The notes beneath the pieces are model-generated. The model made no database searches, was not told the origin of the DNA, and saw only the letters and a list, made by a program, of their open reading frames with translations. The position numbers and the translations under genes are program-made. This document shows positions 32,406-44,378 of a stretch of 64,000 nucleotides of DNA, piece after piece. Source of the stretch: Icerya purchasi (lineage: Eukaryota; Arthropoda; Insecta; Hemiptera; Monophlebidae); NCBI GenBank assembly GCA_039619475.1, contig CM077115.1, positions 32,315,083 through 32,379,082 on the forward strand. Direction: 5' to 3'. Position 1 is the first letter of the stretch. Each line of letters starts with the position of its first letter.

Positions 32406-33971
32406 ATCACCTAATTAATAGTAATATTTTTGTTAAATATACACGTATTCGTGAGAACTAGCCACTGGACACTCTAGTTTACACAATATGTTATATATTA
32501 ATAGTTCATAAGTCAATTGATCATTTAAGCAGAAACTTAAGATTTCAGTAGCTTTGGTCTACGAAAAAAAAAAAATAATAGACAACACAAAACGCACAAA
32601 CCGTTTTCATTTCATTCACGATGCATTTTATAATACCATGTGGAGTAGTTAGTTTTCTCAAATCTGCACTATATAGTTCGAACGATTTAAAAAATATTCA
32701 TGGAAAAATCATATATCTGTATTTAGCAGCTTTTTCCATTAAAAGAAAACGAAAAATATTTAAACGATCATAAGCAGAGTTAAGGTCAAAATTTCTTTCT
32801 GTAATTTAACCGATAATGCACCTCATCTCCATAATCTTGACCTAAACTGCGGTGGTATATGAATCCATGAATAAAGTGAGGCCGGATAATAGAACGGGAA
32901 AATGCGACATACATATAGGCAAATAATGCTCCAGCGAGGTGTACTGAAGAGGCGGTAGTATTGTAAATGTTTAAATCGAGTTTTGCGACTACATTCCAGC
33001 AGAGCTCGCGTTCGAAATAAGAAGTGGCAAGCCAAAAGAAATTAAAAGAAAATTCACGAGATCACACTCGTTTCTTTATTTCTTCAAAAATCTTTATCCT
33101 TTAATGTTGGCATATCAAAAAATGGGCTACACTTCTTAGCGAGTCAATACACCGATCTGATATTCAGTTTCACACAAGCAAATGGGGAGAAATGTTTAAA
33201 GTGAAGGAAAAACAGCGCTGTAAATCGGCAGACCTCTGGACTGATCTATACTAGATGTTCGATCATCGTTGCCCCTAAGTCATTTCAGCAACTACCGTCA
33301 GGTGTCGAGGAATTGACGGTTTTAGTGTATATCAGGTGGTTCCAACGTGAAAATTTTAGTATTTCCCCTTTTCCGGGTACATAATACGACATCTGCTCGC
33401 ATTCGTCGCCAGACGGTTATTGTACAAAAAAAAGTGCAGCATAATTAAATCTAATAAACAACGTAACGACGATACTTCTTTACTTTATAGTTACACTTTT
33501 ACAACAATTCCGTAATTACCTTTATTACGAATTTCAGATCACGTTTCGCTACTGTCACTAATGTATTTCAGGCTTTCGGATCACCTTCTACACATTTAAT
33601 CACAATTCATATTTTATTTAAATTTGCACGTTTAAATTTTTACCATAACACAACTATGTAAAATTGACAAGTAAACTGTGCTACCATAAAATTCCTAAGA
33701 ATACTCTGATATGGCTATAGAAAATTTGTGATCGGATAAAGATGAGTATTTTGGACAGGGGTTCTTCAGAAACAACTTGCAACCAACATGTTTATATGCG
33801 GAAGATATTAACCATCTGCTGTTCCCTTCCCTCGCTATGATTCAAACCAAGCGGAATTGTTCAAAGGGTTCTTTTCTGGAAAGATATTTCTTCAAGAGGT
33901 TATCCATAAATGTCTTATCAATCTGTAAAGGAATTTTACAGTTTTTAGGTCCGCTGCGGAATTTGCCGCTG
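32406..33971. other. Non-coding stretch without recognised features
   Basis: Frames at 32823-33035 (minus) and 33777-34004 (plus, running into the piggyBac end) have no motif. Confidence 0.4.
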
Positions 33972-34963
33972 TTAACCCATAAAAGGTCGCGCCATGTTTT
34001 ATAACGCAAGAGGTCGCGCCGGTCTTTTTAATCTGGTTTTATAGAAACGTATTTAAAAACTACTTTTTTGATGTTTTTGAAAGAAATATTTCGTGTTTAT
34101 TAGTTCTTTTATTCCATTTTTATTTCTTTTTATGTTGTTTTGTTTTTGTTTTATTATTTTATCATGAATAAAGAGAATTTTAATTCAAACAAATATATTA
34201 ATTTCTAACGTTTTATAAAAAATAGCTTAATTCTCAACATAAACAAAAAAAGTTCTAGAAAGAAGTATAGATAATAATAAAATAAGGTGCATGTAATCAT
34301 AGCACTCACTACTAGACTTTTCTTTATTTTCATTTGCGCATTTAAAACACGATGGAACTGGTGTGCTCTTTGCATACAAACACTTACAGCTATTACACTG
34401 CGTTTTGGTTTTTTTTGTATTTTTGCGCCAGTCACAAAAGTGACATCGCCCAGCAATATTTCGTTGATTTTTTGTAAATTGTTTTCTTCAACACTAATAT
34501 ATTTAAAGCTGTTCTTTATTCCGTGTAAAATACTACGAATCCGAACTTTCGAGTTCCCCGGATAACTTTTCCTTGAGACACTAAGTATGTATTTTTTGTC
34601 ACTAATCTAGAGTATCTAAGTTACAAAATGTTAGCATCTCTGGTTTATTACCTGATTCTACGGAAATTTTCATGAAGTAATGATAACAAGAGAACCACTC
34701 TATATTTTCAGGAACATAACACAAAAGAAAATCAAACTGAAATAAATCGAAACGATATCGGTCAGCTCGAATAGACCGTGTTTGTAAACTGATACTCTAT
34801 CCTAGTTAAGTACAATGGCTTTTATTCTAGTTTAGTCCTCATGCTTATCTATTATTCTAGGAATATCGTAGTTATTTTCGCTGGAGGAACAGCGCAGGTA
34901 AAATAACAAATGAAATTAAAAAAACCCGGTCTTTTAGACCGGGCGCGACCTCTTACGGGTTAA
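33972..34963 (-). mobile_element. Non-autonomous piggyBac element, both ends present
   Basis: TTAA at 33972-33975 and 34960-34963 flank matching inverted ends, TTAACCC(A/G)TAA(A/G)AGG followed by TCGCGCC, 20 of 22 bases identical, in 992 bases in total. The left side has a second GAGGTCGCGCCGGTCTTTT at 34010, and the right side a small dyad CCCGGTCTTTTAGACCGGG (34925-34943). On the minus strand 34445-34310 encodes the cysteine-rich C-terminal domain of a piggyBac transposase: GRCHFCDWRKNTKK, QCNSCKCLYAKS, PSCFKCANEN. The catalytic part has been deleted, so the copy needs a transposase in trans. The left breakpoint of the 6.1-kb array (34536) lies inside this element. Confidence 0.9.
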
Positions 34964-35474
34964 CAACGTATGCTACGAACGTTTCTTCCCATCCTGGCCA
35001 ACATTCCGACAGGTAGCGAAATAAATATGTTTTCTTGAGAACGAAAATGACACTGGAGCCGAAAAATTCTTGTGACCACGCAAAACTGGCCAGTCAGGAT
35101 TATTAAAAGTAGTCAGACTTCTTAAAAAACTTCAGAAAAAGTTTTTCGCCATCGTGCCGAATTATTATTAATCAATTTTAATACTGTAAAAACTAGTCAT
35201 TGGATTAGTTCCAACATGTTATATATTAATAGTTCTTAAGATTTCAATAGCTTAGGTCACACTCTCCCTTAAGAAGGGTCTATTGATAACGAAAAAAATT
35301 TAGTACTAGCAGGGAACGCTGATTTGAGCGACCATTTTACATTAGCAGTAGTTCATTTTGGAAGAGATCAATTTCGTTGAACTTTTTTTTCTTCTCTAGA
35401 ACTTAAATTTTTACAACAAAATTTTGATATTTCCGCGGTAAACGACGCGTATCTACAACTGTCACTCATTTTTG

Positions 35475-35846
35475 TTAGAGATGGAAGTTATTTACAACGA
35501 ACGCCAGGGTAAAAACAATGGCACGGTCAAATGGAAATGTTAAACAATGCGCCGGCGCTTTTCTGTTCAGTAGAGAGTATTTCGAAAAGTGCGATAAATT
35601 TGAACGCCCCCTCGTTAAAAATGAAACGGGAATTCCGTAGGCGAATGCCAAAAGCAATCTAGTCAGTGCTTTGAGACAGAGAAGGAAAAAGCAAGGATAA
35701 ATAGGTAAACATGTTTTCTTGTAGAACTGGCAAAACGTCCTCAGGAACACGAGAAAGACTGTGATCGACTTCGTTACTGTCAAAAATGATGCTACGTCAC
35801 TTTTACAGCCCATGATAAGAAATCGTGTCCAATACTTGAACTCCAA
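35475..35846 (-). other. Unidentified 123-codon frame in unit 1
   Basis: A hydrophobic, Phe/Leu-rich frame starting MEFKYWTRFLIMGCKSDV. It is 123 codons in units 1 and 3 (47696-48067). In units 2 and 4 a two-base GC insertion near its 3' end gives 102 codons with a different C-terminus (41639-41947, 53882-54190). No motif, no known family and no sign of selection on the frame. Probably not a gene. Confidence 0.15.
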
Positions 35847-36514
35847 TTCAGCCTAGTAGATCAGTAGCAGAGAGATTGGACAACTTAGGAAATTTCCACC
35901 CCCTCCCCGACACTCTTTTGTAATCCTTATAATTCTGCGCCACTTAATTGGCTATTCGAGGTAATCGAGGAAACAGCTATGAGCGACGTAAGGCGCGAAC
36001 ATATATCTAAGTAATTTACGGTATTGCGAAACAAATACTACAATGGTATTTCGAAACTATTAAATGTCGCTAACGAAAATTGCATGTCGAAATTAAAACA
36101 GTCGCGTAAAAAAATAAACTTATTTTGTTACAAAAATATTATACGTGTATTGAAAACGAAAACTTAAGGGGCACGTTTCACTGAGAGTACCGAACTGCAT
36201 GCTCGAGGGACAATTAAAATTAAAAGTTAAAAATTTCCATTAGATATATAAATAGAAAATTTAATTAAAATAATAGCCGATAAATACGAATGAAAAATAT
36301 TTTAAATAATTAAAAGCAATTTTATAAACGCAACATTATTATCCTCGTAATCTTTAAATTTATCACTATAAAATATTTCAATATTGTTTTTAGTAAATTT
36401 ATCTGTTCATAATGCGGGCGTACTTTTTTTTTTCTTTTTTTTTTTTTCTTTAGGTCCCCAATTCATAATACGACGGGGTAGATATATTTAGAAAATTTAT
36501 ACCAATAATTTATA

Positions 36515-38130
36515 TAAATAACAGGTCTGTCCTGAGCCCGTCCATTTAAGTTTATGGAACCCTGACAGACTGTTTTACAATGTCAATAATAATTAGTATA
36601 AATTTAATATTAATACACAGGTATTTTACGGTGATTTGATTTATTTCGGCCATTGTAAAACTACTGAACATATTTTAAATAGCTTAGTAATTGATCACAG
36701 GGCTAATATTGCTAAAATCTGTATTATTAACAGCTGGAAAGAGGATATGCTTAATATTATCAATAGAGAATTACAAATTACACAGTTATTTGAGTGTGCA
36801 ATTTTATGTTTATGTAAATAATCTTTAAATAGACCGTGTTCGGTAAGAAATTGGACATTAAAACGAATTTGACATGAAAACGTTCATTATGTAGTCTATC
36901 ATCTATGGTTGGAAAATTTCTTTTACCTGAAATTTATTATTATAATACTTATCTCTTATATATAAGTGTTTAAACACTGTTTAAGCGTTATCGAGGTTTA
37001 TTCGTGTATGAAGTAAGGTCGAAGATACTGTACGTTATTATGGAATTTCTTGATTTTTAATATTATTTTTTGTTAAAAATATGTTAATATGTTTCTGTAT
37101 TTCGTAAATTAATGGTTTAATATCTGCAATGACAGTGTGCTTGCCATGTAGCTATAAGCTTTAATCATTTTCATTGCAATAGTTCTCTGAAAACTTTTTA
37201 ATATATTTTGAAATCTCTTAATTTTTTAAAATATCTATTATACTACCGTAAAAAGTATGTTAGGCAATATTACGATTCTATATAATGTTATTATTCCCTT
37301 CTCGTAATTTAATCGGTCATTAATATAATTTATTAAATACAATTAAAAATGTATTTATTTTTTTAGTGATACAGTAAAAATGATTATAAAATTTTAAGTT
37401 ATCATCTATTACTATACTCGAGTATTTGGTTTGACTAACCATACCAATATTTAATCCGTATTAGAGCAAATTTTAAAGTTTTATGTTTTGAAAAGTTTTT
37501 GTTAAACAATGTGTAAGTTGACTTAGATTCGTTAATATTTAAATTAAATTTTTCTAACCATTTCGCGATTTCTGTATAAACCTGGTAAAATGTATTTTCC
37601 AATACATTTTCATTCTTATCGGCTACTACTCTATTGCAATGTCATCTACAAAAGTGAAAATATTTACATTAGTGGGTAATCATCGAATGTTATACATTTA
37701 AGAGAAAACTATGTTCCACAAGTACGGACCTAAAACAGACCCTTGCTGCGGTACTCCCATAATCGTTTCTTGTTTTTTTGAATAATCACCGATTTGTAAT
37801 ACAGTGTAGCGTTTTTATTGCTATACAATGTTCAACATGCCGTTACACGTAATCCTAGTTCCTTTAATAATGCAAGTAATCTATTTAAAAACATTTAAAA
37901 CATTTATCTCATCTGTTTCAATTGTTTTCTTTTCGAACAAGAAATGTTTCATTTTTAAATATTTTTAACGGCAATTTATTACATTTGAAATATCGTTTTA
38001 GTCACTTTTAGCAATATTGTCTAACTGTGTAATTATACAGTCTTTGTAAAGAATTATTTATAAAATTCTAAGCAGCAGTTTAAAATCTGATTTTAAAAGT
38101 TTATTTATTTTGAAAAATTCATCCGGAAAC
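36515..38130 (-). mobile_element. R1-like LINE relic, unit 1
   Basis: Minus strand, right to left: a DISN block standing for motif A (near 37990), RYTVLQIGDYSKKQE then IMGVPQQGSVLGPYLWNI (37800-37710, motif B with one Gln duplicated), NVNIFTFVDDIA (near 37670-37640, catalytic box F-V-D-D), IAKWLEKFNLNINESKS (near 37570-37520), and later LKSFQRTIAMKMIKAYSY (near 37200-37140), where R1-type elements have an 'LQR...KAYRT' block. The LWNI after the PQG motif favours the R1 clade. Numerous stops and frameshifts. The plus-strand frame at 36636-36821 overlaps its 3' end and is probably incidental. Confidence 0.75.
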
Positions 38131-38225
38131 TTAAGTAACATTAGAAACGTTTTACATAGTACTATATAAGATAATCTTCATCTTGAAAACGTTCGGAAAA
38201 CAAACTAATTTTTAAATTCCTTAGT

Positions 38226-38252
<27 letters not shown>
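38226..38252. repeat. TA microsatellite, unit 1
   Basis: 27 bases of TA; the corresponding tracts in units 2, 3 and 4 are 45, 49 and 57 bases. Confidence 0.9.
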
Positions 38253-38256
<4 letters not shown>

Positions 38257-38752
38257 GTATATGTATGTGTGTGTAGTGTTCGCCTAAAACAAAAAAAAAA
38301 AAAGTACAAACATGGAAAATTTAAATAAATAATAAAAAAGAACTAGAATATATTACAGAATTATTTTTATCGTAATGTAATCATTTCGTATAAGAAAATG
38401 TGAAATATTAACAAAAAAAAAATACTGTACGGAATCAAAATTTCTTTTTAAGGCGGTGTGAAACATACTTTAAACAACTTCGACTTATTAAAATCGCGCA
38501 GTGATATTGTTATTTTGAATATACGTATGCACATGCGTATACTTTCTAATGTAATGAAATATTATTTAGCTCCCAAAAATTACCAACCATAATAGATTTG
38601 ATGCGGCCCTAGTAATATACAATTGCTTCTTAGTGTGGATTAAATTAGAAACATCAAACCGACTGCATGGATCGCGATGTTAATGAAGTGTACACATCTC
38701 CCGGTACGAATTTTTAATGTATAACAACATGTAAAAACTAGTTTTGTCTGAT

Positions 38753-39494
38753 CATATTATAACCGCCATGCAATGAGCGCAATGACTTAATTACCAAGTA
38801 GCACTCACCTGTTTGATGAGGTGCCCATTCTTCAGCTCACACGAATTCTATTATTTCGACAAACATAATTACACTGCCAGAAATTCTATGATACACATCT
38901 TCTTAACCAAGTTATATTTAAGAATGTGTGAGAGCTTAAAAAATAGTTTGTATGCACTTAGATAGAGCATATAGAGATGATGTTATTTCTAATTAAATTG
39001 TGTATATTTGTAACAAAAAGTTAGTGCTTTTCCCTAAAATGGGTAATTTTTCGTTAAAATTTGGTGTTTTCTACCTAAAATGGTGGTGCTTATAATAAAA
39101 ATTGGTCGATTTTAGCTAAAAGTGTGGCTTTTTCCTCTAAAATTTGATTTTTTGTGTCTAAAATATAGGTATAACGGTATAATTTGCATGGAAATGATGA
39201 TTTTCGTATATATTGAGCGCTTCTTTCTATGATACTACATTTATCTGTAGTAATGTACAGTTCTTATATCCTAGTGGTTGCATAGCAAGTGGCGGTGCAG
39301 CAGCTTAGTTAAGTTATTGAGATGGCGTTATTGTTTGGTTGAGCAAATGTGTATTGTAGAATTTCTGGGAGTGTGATTATGTTTGTCGAAATAACAGAAT
39401 TCGTGTGAGCTGAAGAATGGGCACCTCATCAAACGTGTAAGTGCTACTCGGTAATTACATTAGTCATTGTGCTCATTGCAAGGCGGTTATAATG
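38753..39494. repeat. Inverted arms upstream of Tc1 transposase, unit 1
   Basis: Left arm 38753-38907 and right arm 39337-39494 are about 90% reverse complements (for example GATGAGGTGCCCATTCTTCA at 38814 against TGAAGAATGGGCACCTCATC at 39411). They enclose about 430 bases that contain several degenerate copies of a TTTTC.CTAAAAT-type word at about 39030-39165. The right arm leads directly into the Tc1 transposase remnant. Equivalent arms are in units 2, 3 and 4, at about +6122, +12243 and +18375. They may be a long terminal repeat of the Tc1 element copied in inverted form, or a separate foldback element. Confidence 0.8.
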
Positions 39495-40310
39495 TACGAT
39501 TTGTAACATTATTTATCGATGTGAACAAAAGGATAGAATCGAATCTATTTCTTAAAAACGTCAAGCTGAAAAACTTTCATCTCGTAATAAACGAAAGATT
39601 ATATGGCAATTAGCAATAGATCGAAAATCAGTGCGCCAAAATTAGTTCCTATTGGGGAAAAAGTTTCTGCCGTGACTATTCATCGATACGCCGAAAACCT
39701 TGCATTGATGTGATTAATAAAAAAAAGTATAATTTGCCTTTGAGTCGACGAGGAATTTTGGAATGATGTAATTTTCAGTTGGGAAATGAACGGACACAGC
39801 AAGTTTAGCGAAAACCAAATACAAAATTAGAATTTAAGTGAATATGACACCGTGTATCAGAGAGGCGGTTACACCATGACCCGGCTTGTTATGTCTACTG
39901 ATATTTATCGCAAGGAATACCGATGGGGTGACATGTCCGCCAATATTTTTCGCGAAAATCTTTGTCTAAATGCAGAAAAATTAGGCATTGGGACGCCACT
40001 CAAGTTTCAGCAGGGTAATGATCCTAAACAAAAAGCCTACGGAACTCATTCACGGTTGCCTTATTATAACTGCCCTCTGAAGTATTAGACGTGCCATCTT
40101 AGTCACCGTAATCCGATTGAAAATATGTGGGATTATTTGGACAAAAGTTACGCGAAAGCCCCGATTCGAATCGACATCAGTTAAAAGAGCGACTTCAAGA
40201 AGAATGGACCAAGATTCCGGCTAATTAGATTCGCAAATTGCTTTCGTCAATGCCGCGACGATTAAATTCTGCCATTAAGGCCGACGGCTTCCACAGAAAA
40301 TACTGATTTT
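39495..40310 (+). mobile_element. Tc1-like transposase pseudogene, unit 1
   Basis: DD34E-type Tc1 transposase, broken over three frames. Blocks in order: QAEKLSSRNKRKIIWQLAID (39565-39625), LVPIGEKVSAVTIHRYAE (39645-39695), EFWNDVIFSWEMNGHSKF (39753-39806, where the family has FSDES, so the first catalytic Asp is lost), MSANIFRENLCLNAEKLGIG and FQQGNDPKQKAYGTHS (39930-40055; the second catalytic Asp is the NDPK Asp), HLSHRNPIENMWDYLDK (40097-40146) and MPRRLNSAIKADGFHRKY-like text to about 40310. The frame at 39852-40088 is the longest intact piece. It is inactive because of stops and frameshifts. No matching right terminal repeat was found after 40310. Confidence 0.85.
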
Positions 40311-40634
40311 AATTAATTGCGGTACTGTCCGCCATCCGGGCCGCCCATTTTTCTTTCTATTATTTAATTTTCCCCGATATTAATGGTAACTTATAAATTT
40401 TCCCGTTTTCTTTTCACTGGAGCTGTGTTTGATGTTACTATTTACGGCCTATTTTTATTCGTATTTAAATTAGAACGCTGATTTTTTTATTTTTACAAAA
40501 AAAAAAAAAAACACCAATCAATAAAGCTCCTTTCCTTATCGTTTTGACGTATATTCATTTTTAAACCCAGCGAAACAATATTAATATAGCTCGATGTGTT
40601 ACAATTACCGAACAGAGGTGACTTTATATATTAC

Positions 40635-41062
40635 CGAATCCGAACTTTCGAGTTCCCCGGATAACTTTTCCTTGAGACACTAAGTATGTATTTTTTGTCA
40701 CTAATCTAGAGTATCTAAGTTACAAAATGTTAGCATCTCTGGTTTATTACCTGATTCTACGGAAATTTTCATGAAGTAATGATAACAAGAGAACCACTCT
40801 ATATTTTCAGGAACATAACACAAAAGAAAATCAAACTGAAATAAATCGAAACGATATCGGTCAGCTCGAATAGACCGTGTTTGTAAACTGATACTCTATC
40901 CTAGTTAAGTACAATGGCTTTTATTCTAGTTTAGTCCTCATGCTTATCTATTATTCTAGGAATATCGTAGTTATTTTCGCTGGAGGGACAGCGCAGGTAA
41001 AATAACAAATGAAATTAAAAAAACCCGGTCTTTTAGACCGGGCGCGACCTCTTACGAGTTAA
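40635..41062 (-). mobile_element. piggyBac right half, unit 2
   Basis: Duplicate of 34536-34963 without the left end or transposase domain. The terminal TTAA is at 41059-41062. The end reads CTTACGAGTTAA instead of CTTACGGGTTAA. Confidence 0.9.
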
Positions 41063-42618
41063 CAACGTATGCTACGAACGTTTCTTCCTATCCTGGCCAA
41101 CATTCCGACAGGTAGCGAAATAAATATGTTTTCTTGAGAACGAAAATGACACTGGAGCCGAAAAATTCTTGTGACCACGCAAAACTGGCCAGTCAGGATT
41201 ATTAAAAGTAGTCAGACTTCTTAAAAAACTTCAGAAAAAGTTTTTCGCCATCGTGCCGAATTATTATTAATCAATTTTAATACTGTAAAAACTAGTCATT
41301 GGATTAGTTCCAACATGTTATATATTAATAGTTCTTAAGATTTCAATAGCTTAGGTCACACTCTCCCTTAAGAAGGGTCTATTGATAACGAAAAAAATTT
41401 AGTACTAGCAGGGAACGCTGATTTGAGCGACCATTTTACATTAGCAGTAGTTCATTTTGGAAGAGATCAATTTCGTTGAACTTTTTTTTCTTCTCTAGAA
41501 CTTAAATTTTTACAACAAAATTTTGATATTTCCGCGGTAAACGACGCGTATCTACAACTGTCACTCATTTTTGTTAGACATGGAAGTTATTTACAACGAA
41601 CGCCAGGGTAAAAACAATGGCACGGTCAAATGGAAATGTTAAACAATGCGCGCCGGCGCTTTTCTGTTCAGTAGAGAGTATTTCGAAAAGTGCGATAAAT
41701 TTGAACGCCCCCTCGTTAAAAATGAAACGGGAATTCCGTAGGCGAATGCCAAAAGCAATCTAGTCAGTGCTTTGAGAGAGAGAAGGAAAAAGCAAGGATA
41801 AATAGGTAAACATGTTTTCTTGTAGAACTGGCAAAACGTCCTCAGGAACACGAGAAAGACTGTGATCGACTTCGTTACTGTCAAAAATGATGCTACGTCA
41901 CTTTTACAGCCCATGATAAGAAATCGCGTCCAATACTTGAACTCCAATTCAGCCTAGTAGATCAGTAGCAGAGAGACTGGACAACTTAGGAAATTTCCAC
42001 CCCCCTCCCCGACACTCTTTTGTAATCCTTATAATTCTGCGCCACTTAATTGGCTATTCGAGGTAATCGGGGAAACAGCTATGAGCGACGTAAGGCGCGA
42101 ACATATATCTAAGTAATTTACGGTATTGCGAAACAAATACTACAATGGTATTTCGAAACTATTAAATGTCGCTAACGAAAAATGCATGTCGAAATTAAAA
42201 CAGTCGCGTAAAAAAATAAACTTATTTTGTTACAAAAATATTATACGTGTATTGAAAACAAAAACTTAAGGGGCGCGTTTCACTGAGAGTACCGAACTGC
42301 ATGCTCGAGGGACAATTAAAATTAAAAGTTAAAAATTTCCATTAGATATATAAATAGAAAATTTAATTAAAATAATAGCCGATAAATACGAATGAAAAAT
42401 ATTTTAAATAATTAAAAGCAATTTTATAAACGCAACATTATTATCCTCGTAATCTTTAAATTTATCACTATAAAATATTTCAATATTGTTTTTAGTAAAT
42501 TTATCTGTTCATAATGCGGGCGTACTTTTTTTTTTCTTTTTTTTTTTTTTTCTTTAGGTCCCCAATTCATAATACGACGGGGTAGATATATTTAGAAAAT
42601 TTATACCAATAATTTATA

Positions 42619-44234
42619 TAAATAACAGGTCTGTCCTGAGCCCGTCCATTTAAGTTTATGGAACCCTGACAGACTGTTTTACAATGTCAATAATAATTAG
42701 TATAAATTTAATATTAATACACAGGTATTTTACGGTGATTTGATTTATTTCGGCCATTGTAAAACTACTGAACATATTTTAACTAGCTTAGTAATTGATC
42801 ACAGGGCTAATATTGCTAAAGTCTGTATTATTAACAGCTGGAAAGAGGATATGCTTAATATTATCAATAAAGAATTACAAATTACACAGTTATTTGAGTG
42901 TGCAATTTTATGTTTATGTAAATAATCTTTAAATAGACCGTGTTCGGTAAGAAATTGGACATTAAAACGAATTTGACATGAAAACGTTCATTATGTAGTC
43001 TATCATCTATGGTTGGAAAATTTCTTTTACCTGAAATTTATTATTATAATACTTATCTCTTATATATAAGTGTTTAAACACTGTTTAAGCGTTATCGAGG
43101 TTTATTCGTGTATGAAGTAAGGTCGAAGATACTGTACGTTATTATGGAATTTCTTGATTTTTAATATTATTTTTTGTTAAAAATATGTTAATATGTTTCT
43201 GTATTTCGTAAATTAATGGTTTAATATCTGCAATGACAGTGTGCTTGCCATGTAGCTATAAGCTTTAATCATTTTCATTGCAATAGTTCTCTGAAAACTT
43301 TTTAATATATTTTGAAATCTCTTAATTTTTTAAAATATCTATTATACTACCGTAAAAAGTATGTTAGGCAATATTACGATTCTATATAATGTTATTATTC
43401 CCTTCTCGTAATTTAATCGGTCATTAATATAATTTATTAAATACAATTAAAAATGTATTTATTTTTTTAGTGATACAGTAAAAATGATTATAAAATTTTA
43501 AGTTATCATCTATTACTATACTCGAGTATTTGGTTTGACTAACCATACCAATATTTAATCCGTATTAGAGCAAATTTTAAAGTTTTATGTTTTGAAAAGT
43601 TTTTGTTAAACAATGTGTAAGTTGACTTAGATTCGTTAATATTTAAATTAAATTTTTCTAACCATTTCGCGATTTCTGTATAAACCTGGTAAAATGTATT
43701 TTCCAATACATTTTCATTCTTATCGGCTACTACTCTATTGCAATGTCATCTACAAAAGTGAAAATATTTACATTAGTGGGTAATCATCGAATGTTATACA
43801 TTTAAGAGAAAACTATGTTCCACAAGTACGGACCTAAAACAGACCCTTGCTGCGGTACTCCCATAATCGTTTCTTGTTTTTTTGAATAATCACCGATTTG
43901 TAATACAGTGTAGCGTTTTTATTGCTATACAATGTTCAACATGCCGTTACACGTAATCCTAGTTCCTTTAATAATGCAAGTAATCTATTTAAAAACATTT
44001 AAAACATTTATCTCATCTGTTTCAATTGTTTTCTTTTCGAACAAGAAATGTTTCATTTTTAAATATTTTTAACGGCAATTTATTACATTTGAAATATCGT
44101 TTTAGTCACTTTTAGCAATATTGTCTAACTGTGTAATTATACAGTCTTTGTAAAGAATTATTTATAAAATTCTAAGCAGCAGTTTAAAATCTGATTTTAA
44201 AAGTTTATTTATTTTGAAAAATTCATCCGGAAAC
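42619..44234 (-). mobile_element. R1-like LINE relic, unit 2
   Basis: Duplicate of 36515-38130, shifted by 6104 bases, with the same stops. It was duplicated with the unit and is not an independent insertion. Confidence 0.75.
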
Positions 44235-44328
44235 TTAAGTAACATTAGAAACGTTTTACATAGTACTATATAAGATAATCTTCATCTTGAAAACGTTCGG
44301 AAAACAAACTAATTTTTAAATTCCTTAG

Positions 44329-44329
<1 letters not shown>

Positions 44330-44374
<45 letters not shown>
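44330..44374. repeat. TA microsatellite, unit 2
   Basis: 45 bases of TA. Confidence 0.9.

Positions 44375-44378
<4 letters not shown>

Larger units (their letters stand above)
34536..40634. repeat. Tandem array unit 1 (6099 bp)
   Basis: First of four head-to-tail units. It starts at CGAATCCG (34536-34543) inside the piggyBac element. Contents: piggyBac right half (34536-34963); unique sequence with a 123-codon minus-strand frame of no known family (35475-35846); an R1-like LINE relic (36515-38130, minus); a TA tract (38226-38252); inverted arms (38753-38907 and 39337-39494); a Tc1-like transposase (39495-40310). Its left block (about 34880-35000) has variants not shared with units 2-4. Confidence 0.95.

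Noticed and set aside
35475..35846. 123-codon minus-strand frame as a real gene
   Set aside because: Low-complexity hydrophobic composition, no motif, and its end is changed by a 2-base indel between units.
36636..36821. 61-codon plus-strand frame present in all four array units (MIYFGHCKTTEHIL...) with conservative A/B differences
   Set aside because: It overlaps the 3' part of the minus-strand R1-like LINE relic, has no family match, and its conservation is explained by recent duplication of the whole unit.
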